A stretch of DNA of 43,741 bases from the NCBI GenBank assembly GCA_947165105.1, contig CAMUZC010000006.1:1-43741 (forward strand). Reading direction: 5' to 3'. The translations under genes and the position numbers were made by a program. The notes under the pieces were generated by a model. The model worked only from the letters and a program-made list of their open reading frames with translations, was not told the DNA's origin and made no database searches. This DNA comes from an uncultured Lachnospiraceae bacterium (lineage in GTDB: Bacteria > Bacillota_A > Clostridia > TANB77 > CAG-508). This document shows, piece after piece, positions 16,249-24,323 of the stretch (within the stretch, counting starts at the first letter, position 1; each line of letters begins with the position of its first letter).

Positions 16249-16872
16249 TTAAAAAATCAAAATATTTTTTTCATTCACTTCATAAACTCCACTCAAATAT
16301 TCCCTAAGCTTTCTTTTCTCACTCTCGCTAATTACCGACTTTTCTTCTTTTTTCTCGTCCTTACTGCTACCCCCTAAACTAACTTTTATATTTTCAATAT
16401 TTTCAATAATTGTAGTCGTGTTATTAGCACTATTTTCTTGATTATTGTTAGAAACATTGTTTTTGGCAGTAACTCTAAATTCAATTTTGTTTAATGTATA
16501 TTCACCATTATCCAAAATTTCCAAATTAACATCCCCTGTTGAATATCCTTTTTGATTAACTTTTGACTTAATATCTACTTTTAGATTTTCTTCATACATC
16601 CTTTTTATTGTGTTTTCATTACTTAAATTAATATTTGATGTTTCTACAGATTTGTTATTGGAATTTTTTATATAGTCATCAGCAATTATTAACTCTTTAT
16701 TGTTATTTTTGAATTTATTTATCACAGGAGAAATTATAGTAAACAGTACAAACATGCCTATTACTACTTTTACATATTTTGAATTACTGTTATTTGGTAA
16801 TAACATTTCGATAATAGTAGCTATAATTACTGCAATTATTATTCCCTGAGCCCACATAGTTATAAAAGTCAA
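16249..16872 (-). CDS. spoIIIAF: Stage III sporulation protein AF
   Basis: Membrane component of the SpoIIIA complex. It has two N-terminal helices (about 8-25 and 36-55) with the family landmark EMLLPNNSNSKYVKVVIGM, then a soluble C-terminal domain from about residue 95 with a coiled linker, ending in an EVNEKNILIF strand. Length 207 aa is normal. The start is TTG (TFITMW, matching the family's M-x-F-x-T-x-W opening) with GGAGGTGA directly upstream. It sits 18 bases after spoIIIAE and 39 before spoIIIAG, in one transcription unit. Confidence 0.92.
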   Translation of the reverse strand: MTFITMWAQGIIIAVIIATIIEMLLPNNSNSKYVKVVIGMFVLFTIISPVINKFKNNNKELIIADDYIKNSNNKSVETSNINLSNENTIKRMYEENLKVDIKSKVNQKGYSTGDVNLEILDNGEYTLNKIEFRVTAKNNVSNNNQENSANNTTTIIENIENIKVSLGGSSKDEKKEEKSVISESEKRKLREYLSGVYEVNEKNILIF

Positions 16873-16890
16873 AATATCACCTCCAAGTTA

Positions 16891-18087
16891 TCATCCATAC
16901 ATTGCTCCACTATTCGAAATCTTCACAATCAGTGTTACCCCTACTATCAACATCACAGATACACTACATAAAACTGCTAATAAAAGTTTAAATGTATCTC
17001 CCATATGACCCAATAATTTAATGATTTTTCCATCCGCTATTGGCTGACACAAAGCTGAGCATAAATAATACATTGTCATTAGCGTAGTTAATTTAATTAT
17101 AGGGGTTATGCATATTCCAATTATTATTATCACTCCTACAACACCTAAAGCATTTTTTAAAATTATGCTACATCCCATAACAGTATCTACTGCGTCCCCA
17201 AGTATTTTTCCTACAACCGGTATAAAGTTTGAAACTGCTGCTTTTGTTGTTTTGGCAGTTACTCCATCAACACTACTACTTAAGCTTCCTTCCAATGATG
17301 CAATTCCAACAAACAATGTCAATATTACTCCTAACACCCAAATTGTACTTGACTTGAAAAATTTAGCTAATTTATCAATTTGAACTTTATCTGAAATTTG
17401 AGATATAATTCCTAGTGCTGTTGAGACAAGAACTATCGGAATTATTACATTTACTATAAAATTGCCGATTATTGTTATCATAAAAAGAATAATTGGTTCT
17501 AATGTTGTAGCTGATGTTATGCTTCCTGTTGTTATCATTAACGTAATAAGAATTGGTATTAACAAATTTATAAATGCAACCAAATTTTGAATAGACTCTT
17601 TTACCATTGTGACTATTTGTGCAAAACTGGTCATTACTAAACCCACTATTAATATGTACTGAATATAATATGCAACCTGAGAAACACTGGCATTTCCTAG
17701 ACTTTCACTTATACTTTTTAATATTGAATGAATAACTACTATAACAATTATGCTACTAAGAATTGCCGCTGAATTTAATACTTCTTTTCCTAACAAACTG
17801 AATAATAATTTCATTAATTTCACATTATCAATGTTTCCCGAAATTGCAGTCGATAGTAAATTATTTAAATCTATACCCGGCATTGATGTTTTTGTATATT
17901 TTTCCGCTTCTTTCATAAAATCCGATATATTGAGATTATCTTTCTGAACATTAATAATATCATTTTGATTTTGCATGCTTGCTTTGTTTGTGCTACCATA
18001 CGCATAGCTTGTACAATTTAGATAATTATGTGGATTTATGAATATTATTAATTCCAATAATAACGTTATAATTAAAACTTTTTTCAT
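16891..18087 (-). CDS. spoIIIAE: Stage III sporulation protein AE
   Basis: Polytopic membrane protein of the SpoIIIA channel with a signal-like N-terminus, a soluble stretch (about 30-110, LSTAISGNIDNVKLMKLLF), then seven or eight helices including VVGKILGDAVDTVMGCSIILK, a family-conserved segment. I start at ATG 18087 because the GTG nine bases upstream is part of the AGGTGAT RBS; this gives 398 aa, the usual size. The coding frame contains about nine CGG triplets out of frame and none in frame. A repeat element separates it from spoIIIAD upstream. Confidence 0.93.
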   Translation of the reverse strand: MKKVLIITLLLELIIFINPHNYLNCTSYAYGSTNKASMQNQNDIINVQKDNLNISDFMKEAEKYTKTSMPGIDLNNLLSTAISGNIDNVKLMKLLFSLLGKEVLNSAAILSSIIVIVVIHSILKSISESLGNASVSQVAYYIQYILIVGLVMTSFAQIVTMVKESIQNLVAFINLLIPILITLMITTGSITSATTLEPIILFMITIIGNFIVNVIIPIVLVSTALGIISQISDKVQIDKLAKFFKSSTIWVLGVILTLFVGIASLEGSLSSSVDGVTAKTTKAAVSNFIPVVGKILGDAVDTVMGCSIILKNALGVVGVIIIIGICITPIIKLTTLMTMYYLCSALCQPIADGKIIKLLGHMGDTFKLLLAVLCSVSVMLIVGVTLIVKISNSGAMYG

Positions 18088-18107
18088 ATGTATCACCTTT
18101 TAACTTA

Positions 18108-18141
18108 AATGAAACAAAACAAGACCGTCCCCAAATGTCTC
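18108..18141. repeat. GGGGACGG inverted-repeat element between spoIIIAD and spoIIIAE
   Basis: On the minus strand the element begins TGAGACATTTGGGGACGGTC and ends in GTTTCA, so TGAGAC and GTTTCA can pair as outer arms. Its first TGA is the stop codon of spoIIIAD. The left 22 bases match the element at 1572. Confidence 0.75.
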
Positions 18142-18526
18142 ATGGAAGAACTTTAACTACTGTCTCTAGCAAACTCGAAATTATCGGTATTGAGACAGTA
18201 ACTATCATTATCTTTCCACCAATATCCATTTTACTAGCAATTGCACTTTCGCCACAATCTTTGCAAATACTAACTGCAAATTCTGTTAAAATTGCTATTC
18301 CCGTAATTTTTATTAGCAAAGCTATAAAAGTTGTATTTATTGCTGTTTTATTTGCTATGTTAGTTAATAGATTAATTACACTAAATAGTTTTTCAAAAAC
18401 AAGTGTTAGGATTAAAATACTAGCTGCTAATGATACATATAATGCAAATTCTGGTTTGTACTGTTTAACTATTATAATTATCACTAGTGAAATTAAACCT
18501 ATGCCTATTAGTTTTACTATATCCAT
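18140..18526 (-). CDS. spoIIIAD: Stage III sporulation protein AD
   Basis: Small membrane protein (128 aa) of the SpoIIIA complex with four hydrophobic helices and the family region FAVSICKDCGESAIASKMDIGGK (landmarks CKDCGE and ASKM). The final residues are KVLP, and the stop codon TGA is the first three bases of a GGGGACGG repeat, so insertion of that element probably reset the C-terminus. It begins 22 bases after spoIIIAC, within the operon. Confidence 0.92.
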   Translation of the reverse strand: MDIVKLIGIGLISLVIIIIVKQYKPEFALYVSLAASILILTLVFEKLFSVINLLTNIANKTAINTTFIALLIKITGIAILTEFAVSICKDCGESAIASKMDIGGKIMIVTVSIPIISSLLETVVKVLP

Positions 18527-18547
18527 CTTTTGTAATTCCTCCTTGTA

Positions 18548-18742
18548 CTAAAGATTAAACATTGTCTTAACTGTACTAAACAATGTACTTATTTCTTTAA
18601 TAACCATTGTCAAAACAATTACTAAGCCTGCTAAAGTTGTCATCATTGCTTGATCATCTCTTCCTGCTTTTACTAAAACTTGATGTAATACCGCAACCAA
18701 AATTCCAACTCCAGCTATTTTGAACAATAAATCAATATTCAT
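18548..18742 (-). CDS. spoIIIAC: Stage III sporulation protein AC
   Basis: Small two-helix membrane protein of the SpoIIIA complex. I start at MNIDLLFKIAGVGI (64 aa, the family length), with AAGGT upstream; the open frame runs 14 codons further without an RBS. Landmarks are HQVLVKAGRDDQA between the helices and LVIVLTMVIKEIS in the second helix. It lies between spoIIIAB and spoIIIAD. Confidence 0.93.
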   Translation of the reverse strand: MNIDLLFKIAGVGILVAVLHQVLVKAGRDDQAMMTTLAGLVIVLTMVIKEISTLFSTVKTMFNL

Positions 18743-18798
18743 ATATATGTACCTTAACCTTTCTATTTTTTTCTTTGATATCATTGATGAGCACTTAC

Positions 18799-19314
18799 TT
18801 ATATAAGGACAATCACTAGCATCAATCCTACTATTGCTCCCAGTTTTTGATACATTTTTTCATTTTTATGTTTTTCTTCGTCGGCTTCATTTATTTGTTT
18901 ATCTAAAAATGCACACACAAGTTGAATTTGATTAATTTGCCCGTCTATATCAGTTTTACCAAGCAATTTTCCTAAAGTTTTAATGCAACTTATATCTTCT
19001 TTTTTTAGATTAGTTCCATTTTCATCAATTGCTTTTTCCCATGCTTCTCCTGCAAGCATATTTTGTTGTTCTATGTTTTTTACTGTTTGTGCAAAAATTC
19101 TACCTGCCGTTCCTTTTATTTTTTCCGCTATTTCATTAAAAATCTCTGGGATTGTTTCAAAAGAAAAATTTATTTTTACTTCGAAAATATTTAATGCATT
19201 CTTTATATCTTTTAAGGTGCTAACTCTGTTCGAATATCGTTTAGAAATTAATACTCCAATGATTGTGCTTGTACAAAATAAAAGAAACAGTAATGCAATT
19301 TTAAGTATATACAT
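18799..19314 (-). CDS. spoIIIAB: Stage III sporulation protein AB
   Basis: Membrane protein of the SpoIIIA complex, related to GspF-type platform proteins. The start is ATG 19314 (MYILKIALLF) with GAGGTGA upstream; the GTG nine bases earlier is part of the RBS. That gives 171 aa, the typical size. It has N- and C-terminal helices flanking a helical domain with LGKLLGKTDIDGQINQI. It is normally directly downstream of spoIIIAA, but here three unrelated genes separate the two, so it must have its own promoter; a SigE-like TATACAGT lies about 20 bases upstream, with no convincing -35. Confidence 0.92.
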   Translation of the reverse strand: MYILKIALLFLLFCTSTIIGVLISKRYSNRVSTLKDIKNALNIFEVKINFSFETIPEIFNEIAEKIKGTAGRIFAQTVKNIEQQNMLAGEAWEKAIDENGTNLKKEDISCIKTLGKLLGKTDIDGQINQIQLVCAFLDKQINEADEEKHKNEKMYQKLGAIVGLMLVIVLI

Positions 19315-19369
19315 ACTTTTCACCTCTTACTGTATAGTATATTCAGACATAATCTATTTTAGAACAAAA

Positions 19370-19408
19370 AAAGAAATCAAAACGTTTGTTATTCGTTTTG
19401 ATTTCTTT
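19370..19408 (-). terminator. Terminator after the 216-aa gene
   Basis: 15-bp perfect stem AAAGAAATCAAAACG / CGTTTTGATTTCTTT with a nine-base loop and a T-run on the minus strand. It insulates spoIIIAB from the inserted genes upstream. Confidence 0.88.
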
Positions 19409-19415
19409 GATCAGA

Positions 19416-20066
19416 TTATTCATTATTCGATTTTACTATACTAGATTGAAAGTCTGCCACTGCACTTTCAAAAGTTGAAGCTTTTGCAAACTCATAAAGA
19501 TCAATCTTAAAAATAAAATCTTCAAAATCCAGTACTGCCTCATTAAAATATTTTTCATCTGTTTCGAGCCGTGGCTGTAAATTTTGATATTCTTCGACTA
19601 CTGATGCAAATTTTTGGATTACATCTTTTATTTTTAATGACGTTTGGTATGTAATTCTTTTTTGTGCATAAACATCGTATAATTCGTCTAATTTTTTTAA
19701 ACACTCTTCACTTAGTTTGATATTTAATACATGTAAATTGTATTTAATTTGTGAAACTTTTTCTAATATAAAGCTAGCATTTTCTTTCCAGTCACATTCC
19801 TCTTTTTTCATATCACTTTCGTTTTTTATCATAAGAAAATATAAAAATCTTATAATAAACATAAATAGATGTATTATGCAAAGAATTAATGCAACCCATT
19901 TGGTTTCATCAAGTATAAAAAATGCCCACATCCAGCTTATCGTTAGAAAAAAATACGTAAAGACAGAAATTAAAACCCGTTTTTTCTCAGGCTTGGATGT
20001 TGTATTTAAAAAATTCAAACCTGCTAGAACTAGTATACATACCTTGCACAAATCTTTTGCTTCCAT
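19416..20066 (-). CDS. Hypothetical membrane protein, 216 aa
   Basis: I do not recognise the family. Three hydrophobic helices occupy about residues 7-80 (ILVLAGLNFL, FTYFFLTISWMWAFF, LILCIIHLFMFIIRFLYFL). A cytoplasmic helical domain follows, rich in Lys, Glu and aromatic residues, with coiled-coil character. RBS AGGAGG lies before the ATG. It carries two in-frame CGG codons read as Arg (19569 and 19977), a usage found here only in accessory genes. Together with its position between spoIIIAA and spoIIIAB, this marks it as part of an inserted block. Confidence 0.65.
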   Translation of the reverse strand: MEAKDLCKVCILVLAGLNFLNTTSKPEKKRVLISVFTYFFLTISWMWAFFILDETKWVALILCIIHLFMFIIRFLYFLMIKNESDMKKEECDWKENASFILEKVSQIKYNLHVLNIKLSEECLKKLDELYDVYAQKRITYQTSLKIKDVIQKFASVVEEYQNLQPRLETDEKYFNEAVLDFEDFIFKIDLYEFAKASTFESAVADFQSSIVKSNNE

Positions 20067-20274
20067 ATTAACCTCCTAAATTATTATTGGAGTAATATTA
20101 ATTAGCCCTGACCTAGCTATCCAAAATAAAATAATAGTGTACTGACCTCTAATTATAAAACTATACACTATCTATTATTGGGATTTTCCCAACATATTCG
20201 TGGTTATTTTACCATAATGTTATGTTCATTTCAAGCTAAATCAACTATTTCTACCACTATATGTCTTTTTATAA
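20067..20274. other. Intergenic gap with imperfect inverted repeat
   Basis: About 200 bases without a supported gene. AATAATAG-TGTA near 20129 can pair imperfectly with TACACTAT-ATTATT near 20164, enclosing a TATAAT on the minus strand. It may end the DUF5662 gene or carry a promoter for the 216-aa gene; neither is clear. Confidence 0.35.
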
Positions 20275-20847
20275 CTATTTCTCATATTTTTCCGAAATAT
20301 TTTTATATAGCAATTTTAAATAATTTGGATTTAATCCTGCATCTAATCCTTCGTCAGAAATTCTTTTTAAAACTGTATCAACAAATTCAACAGACCCAGG
20401 GTGTTTCACAACTGGACCTGGCTTTTCATTGTTTGTCCAATACTCAAATGGTTCTTCTTTCGTCCATTCTTTTCCTTTATATGCCATTCCAGCTGCTATT
20501 TTATCGCATACAGCTTCTACAATATATTTATATGGCATAAATACCGGTATTCTTTTATTTCTATCCATGTCTTCCCAATACTCAAAGTGATGTTTGTTTC
20601 TGCCTTTATGATGTAACCATGATAGGCTATATCCATTTAATTCTCTGCATACACGTAACGGGCTTTTGCTTCCATTATAGTATTTTACACTTTCGAAAAA
20701 TTCGGTTGGAGAAAACTTAGATAAGTCATGTAGAAATCCTCTCCATGGAATTCCTGCTTTAATTGATAATTTAAATACGTACCATCTATGTTTGTTAACT
20801 AAGCAAAAATGTTTCCAAATTTTTGTTGCCAAATTTAATTCTTTCAT
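20275..20847 (-). CDS. DUF5662-family protein, 190 aa
   Basis: Belongs, as far as I can recall, to the DUF5662 family often found in gut Clostridia and phages. Landmarks are FKLSIKAGIPWRGFLHDLSK near residue 25, a YNGSKSPLRVC segment, and SWLHHKGRNKHHFEYW near 85, whose His/Asp-rich motifs look like a metal site of HD-like type. The C-terminal part has KPGPVVKHP and a final helical region. Its biochemical role is unknown to me. The protein is soluble. It is the middle gene of the block inserted between spoIIIAA and spoIIIAB. Confidence 0.72.
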   Translation of the reverse strand: MKELNLATKIWKHFCLVNKHRWYVFKLSIKAGIPWRGFLHDLSKFSPTEFFESVKYYNGSKSPLRVCRELNGYSLSWLHHKGRNKHHFEYWEDMDRNKRIPVFMPYKYIVEAVCDKIAAGMAYKGKEWTKEEPFEYWTNNEKPGPVVKHPGSVEFVDTVLKRISDEGLDAGLNPNYLKLLYKNISEKYEK

Positions 20848-20875
20848 TTATTTCACCTCGTATTTCGGCTTCTAT

Positions 20876-21838
20876 TTAGTAATTCCAGTTCTTTATTTCA
20901 TTTACTAAGCCCTGTAGATTTTCAAAGTGAAGATTATGTCCGCCTTCTATAGTCACAGTCTTACTGTATAGATTCTCGGAAATCTCCTCGTGCATCTTAG
21001 TATACTCTGAATACTGTTCAGTATTGACCTTTGATAAAACATTTAAAACAGGTATACTTTCGGGTATCTTCATATCATAACATTTATCCACATTTTTATC
21101 CATAAGCTTTATTTCATTCATCTGCGTTTTATTAGTTGGTATGGTTCTATCCATCGCTAGGAACAGTTCTACTTCTTTGTCTGTAAGAGTAGGTATCTTT
21201 TCTTTAACTGACTCAGTATTATAAGACGGCATTAACCTGTCTAACCCTAAGAATATCCAGCAATGTGCCATCTTCCAAAACGTGTACTGTTCCTTAGGAT
21301 TACTATCCTTAATATCCTTCATATGAGGAACATATTCATCTATTCCAATAACTGCTTCAACCTCGTCAGTATATTCATTAGAATAATAAGTCATATATAT
21401 TCCTGACATTGAATGACCTATAAGAGTATATTTATCATATCCTAGATGCGCCATAAGCCCGTGAAGTTCTTTACAATAATTTTCAACAGTACGCTCTTTA
21501 TCAGTCTGATCACTTAATCCGTATCCAAGTGGTTCTACTATCACAATTTTATATTTATCACCTAATTCCTTTGCAAGTGCGTCAAAAGAATAATGCACTG
21601 AACCATAAGCAAATCCTGGCAAAAGTACAGCAACCTTATCAGAGTCACTGTTATATAATGTATAATTCATTTTATGACCGTCTTCTGTAGTATAATATTC
21701 TCCATAAGCATTTTCAAAGCTTTTTCTGTCTTTTTTCATCATTATATGATGCCATATAGAAGTAATACTAATAAATAGTATAAGTATCAAAAGTAATACT
21801 AGTAGCACTATTCCTGTAATTTTCAAAGTTTTTTTCAT
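20876..21838 (-). CDS. Membrane-anchored alpha/beta hydrolase
   Basis: 320 aa with one N-terminal membrane helix (about 7-28) and an outer alpha/beta-hydrolase domain. The oxyanion region is VAVLLPGFAYGSVHYSFD (landmark LLPGF); the nucleophile elbow is GHSMSG near residue 142. The catalytic His is in EGGHNLHFEN near 300, and the acid is probably Asp in the preceding strand region. The cap domain is about 100 residues. The substrate is not predictable. It has its own promoter at 21893-21921 and RBS GAGGAGG. It is the promoter-proximal gene of the block inserted into the spoIIIA locus. Confidence 0.87.
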   Translation of the reverse strand: MKKTLKITGIVLLVLLLILILFISITSIWHHIMMKKDRKSFENAYGEYYTTEDGHKMNYTLYNSDSDKVAVLLPGFAYGSVHYSFDALAKELGDKYKIVIVEPLGYGLSDQTDKERTVENYCKELHGLMAHLGYDKYTLIGHSMSGIYMTYYSNEYTDEVEAVIGIDEYVPHMKDIKDSNPKEQYTFWKMAHCWIFLGLDRLMPSYNTESVKEKIPTLTDKEVELFLAMDRTIPTNKTQMNEIKLMDKNVDKCYDMKIPESIPVLNVLSKVNTEQYSEYTKMHEEISENLYSKTVTIEGGHNLHFENLQGLVNEIKNWNY

Positions 21839-21892
21839 ATTTAATCCTCCTCATAACTTATTAATAACTATATTAATTAACTACTAATAAGG

Positions 21893-21921
21893 ATTATACT
21901 GTTAAAATACAATAATTGCAA
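21893..21921 (-). promoter_or_regulatory. SigA-type promoter of the inserted block
   Basis: Minus strand TTGCAA (21916-21921), 17-bp spacer, TATAAT (21893-21898), 54 bases before the hydrolase ATG. Confidence 0.75.
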
Positions 21922-21986
21922 TATTTTTTGGTAACTTAATTCTCTTGCATATTTTCGACAAATTTCGTCCCTCAAACTCGAATTTT

Positions 21987-22017
21987 TTCAACATTTAGAA
22001 CCGTCCCCCTTGTTGAA
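21987..22017. repeat. GGGGACGG inverted-repeat element at the end of spoIIIAA
   Basis: Outer arms TTCAACA and TGTTGAA (7 bp) enclose a GGGGGACGGTTCT core on the minus strand. The core encodes the last residues of SpoIIIAA (GGRF) and its TAA stop. Confidence 0.72.
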
Positions 22018-22913
22018 TAACTTTTTTTATTACTCCTTTTTTATTACTATCCAATAAAATAATTCTCTCAAAAACACCTAAATTAATCAACCTACATATC
22101 TCGGGATTTAATTTCAAATCCTGCATGCAATTTCCATGTGCTGTAAAAATTCCTTTTACGCCTGAACAAATTGCATAATTTATAACCTCGCTGTCTTCTT
22201 TATTGCCGTATCTCATCAGCAACAATTACTTGTGGTGCAAGTGATCTAACAGCCATTCTTATTCCAATGGTTTTTGGAACATTGTCTAAGACATCTGTTC
22301 TAATGCCAACATCGTTTTGAGGAATCCCTCTGTGCATTGCAGCAATTTCGCCTCTTTCATCTATTACAGAAACCGTTAACCCTTTAAAATTTATATCTGG
22401 AATGCCATTACTAATCTTGCTTACCAAATCTCTAAGCATAGTTGTTTTTCCCGCACCCGGTGGTGATACAATAAGAGTGTTATATATACTATTTTGTGAT
22501 ATATTAATAACATATTGCAATAGTGGTAAGCTACAATCTTGAATTTCCTTTGCAACCCTTATATTTAATGAATATATATTATTAATATTTATTACTTTTC
22601 CATCTTTAATTACAGTACCTCCACTTATGCCTACTCTGTGTCCTCCTTGAATTGTTATGAATCCTTCTGAAATCTGGCTTTGATATGTATAAATAGAATT
22701 ACTACAAAAATTCTGCAGAACATTAAATATTTCGTCTTGACTTACTTTATATTTTAATATTAACTCATTTAGACCAATCTTTAGTATAATTGGTTTTTCT
22801 GCCCTAATTCTTATTTCATCAACTTTTTCCAGGTTAATTTGCGAGAAAGCTTGTACTATACTTTCCGGAAAATTTCTTAATATAGTTTTTCTTAACGAAT
22901 CGATTTTGTTCAC
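21995..22913 (-). CDS. spoIIIAA: Stage III sporulation protein AA (ATPase), split by a +1 frameshift at CGG
   Basis: Secretion-type ATPase thought to power the SpoIIIA channel. Zero frame carries the N-terminal domain, Walker A SPPGAGKTT near residue 150 and the Walker B region VIVADEI, then R-Q-stop. The second frame continues GNKEDSEVINYAICSGVKGIFTAHG to the end. Skipping the C of CGG at 22206-22208 gives DEI-G-NKED, matching the family's DEIG motif and yielding about 305 aa. I prefer the GTG at 22913 as start, five bases after GGTGGTGG; another GTG at 22925 is possible. The C-terminal GGRF lies in a repeat and includes one more CGG, where a shift would change only the last residues. Confidence 0.88.
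22206..22208 (-). other. Candidate +1 frameshift codon CGG in spoIIIAA
   Basis: Zero frame reads GAG ATA CGG CAA TAA; skipping the C reads GAG ATA GGC AAT AAA, giving E-I-G-N-K. Confidence 0.72.
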
Positions 22914-23052
22914 TTTTTCCACCACCGGTTATTTAAATTATTTATAGTATATTTTATGAATTTTTATTTATTTTTAGAACCTTATTAGTCATAAAACTGC
23001 GTATAAATTCATAAAATGATATTATGAAAAAAATAAAAATTTTAAATATCAC

Positions 23053-23081
23053 TTGCATAATTTTACATAACATGTTATAAT
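23053..23081 (+). promoter_or_regulatory. Promoter of the 59-aa gene
   Basis: TTGCAT (23053-23058), 17-bp spacer, TATAAT (23076-23081) with an upstream TG (extended -10). It is followed by CGCATT/GCGATT/CGCATT repeats at 23086-23108, which could fold or bind a regulator. Confidence 0.7.
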
Positions 23082-23166
23082 AGTCGCATTATTGCGATTT
23101 ATCGCATTAGCAAATACCCTTAAAATAACGTACTAGATATAGTATGAATTAAGGAGGTGAGTTTAG

Positions 23167-23346
23167 ATGGTTGACACAAGTTTAGCTGCTGCTATCAAGG
23201 AGCACATTGCTAACTGCGCATCTGCACTTGATAAGGCATCTTCTTCCGAGACTATTCATGCAAGAGCAAACGAGCTTCAGCAGGCTCAGACGATGCATAG
23301 CAATCCCGAGCTTTTCTTCGAAGTTCAGAGAGCTATGTACTTCTGA
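23167..23346 (+). CDS. Small protein, 59 aa, unknown
   Basis: ATG at 23167 preceded by AAGGAGGTGA six bases upstream, an almost perfect ribosome site, and by a strong promoter. It ends in TGA, followed 13 bases later by a strong terminator, so it is a complete one-gene unit. The product starts MVDTSLAAAIKEHIANCASA and ends ELFFEVQRAMYF. It is probably all-helical and has one Cys. I do not recognise it. GC content and codon use (GAG, CAG, TGC, CGA-poor) differ from the AT-rich neighbours, suggesting transfer or high expression. It is divergent from spoIIIAA. Confidence 0.8.
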   Translation: MVDTSLAAAIKEHIANCASALDKASSSETIHARANELQQAQTMHSNPELFFEVQRAMYF

Positions 23347-23359
23347 AAACTACCATCTA

Positions 23360-23399
23360 ACACAAAAAACCACTGGTTCTTCCAGTGGTTTTTTTGTGT
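23360..23399. terminator. Bidirectional terminator between the 59-aa gene and yebC
   Basis: A 17-18 bp stem, ACACAAAAAACCACTGG against CCAGTGGTTTTTTTGTGT, with a five-base loop and T-runs on both strands. Confidence 0.9.
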
Positions 23400-23423
23400 T
23401 TCTTAATTTTAAGTGTTTTAAAA

Positions 23424-24149
23424 CTATTCATCCCAGTTGTGATATACATTAGTAACATCATCTAAATCATCTAACATATCTAAAAATCTTTGCATTTTAG
23501 CTGCTCCGTTTTCATCTAATGATGTGTATGTTGTAGGAACCATTTGAACTTCTGCCTCTAAGAATTCTAGTCCTTGCTCTTCTAATTTTTCACGAACTGA
23601 TGAGAAATCTTCTGGTGCTGTTGTAATTTCATATACTTCATCCTCTGCTGAGAAGTCTTCTGCTCCGCTTTCTAAAGCTAACATCATTAAATCATCTTCA
23701 GACATTGATGTAGATTCTTTGTCTATTACAATTACACCTTTTTTATTGAACATGTAAGATACACATCCTGATGTTCCTAAGTTTCCTCCTGATTTGTCAA
23801 ATGCATGACGTACATCTGCTGCTGTTCTGTTTTTGTTGTCTGTACTTCCTTCAACTATAACAGCAACACCATTTGGTCCGTATCCTTCATATATTACTTC
23901 TTCGTAATTTGCTGTATTTCCAGCTCCTGATGCTTTTTTGATAGCATTGTTTATTGTATCATTTGGCATGTTTGCAGCTTTACATTTAGCAATAACATCT
24001 TTTAACTTTGAATTTCCTGCTGGATCTGGTCCACCATTTTTTACAGCTACTAAAATTTCTCTTCCTAATTTAGTAAATATTTTTCCTCTTGCAGCATCTG
24101 CTTTTCCCTTTTTTGCTTGAATGTTGTGCCATTTTGAATGTCCTGACAT
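23424..24149 (-). CDS. yebC: YebC/PmpR-family translation or transcription factor
   Basis: Conserved 241-aa cytoplasmic protein opening [20 protein letters not shown] and containing IFTKLGREI and [10 protein letters not shown], all family-defining. Members bind DNA as regulators in some bacteria; others relieve ribosome stalling at difficult sequences such as proline runs. RBS AAGGAGG lies upstream. It stands between two terminators and is therefore monocistronic. A ribosome-stalling factor is of interest given the proposed CGG frameshifting, but no link is shown by sequence. Confidence 0.94.
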   Translation of the reverse strand: MSGHSKWHNIQAKKGKADAARGKIFTKLGREILVAVKNGGPDPAGNSKLKDVIAKCKAANMPNDTINNAIKKASGAGNTANYEEVIYEGYGPNGVAVIVEGSTDNKNRTAADVRHAFDKSGGNLGTSGCVSYMFNKKGVIVIDKESTSMSEDDLMMLALESGAEDFSAEDEVYEITTAPEDFSSVREKLEEQGLEFLEAEVQMVPTTYTSLDENGAAKMQRFLDMLDDLDDVTNVYHNWDE

Positions 24150-24284
24150 TTTTTATTCCTCCTTTTATACTCTTTTGAAAAAAATATGTATTACATTCTT
24201 TTCAGTTTTCTCTCAAATAAATTTACTTTACTATTTTAACATACTTTATTAATTTTGTGTAGTATTTTTTTAAAATTTCTAAAA

Positions 24285-24323
24285 AAGCCAACCCATAAAG
24301 CTTTATGCTTCATAGGTTGGCTT
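24285..24323 (-). terminator. Terminator of the FAS operon
   Basis: AAGCCAACC...AT pairs with AT..GGTTGGCTT around a 15-base loop and is followed on the minus strand by TTTTTT. It overlaps the tetR stop codon. Confidence 0.82.
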
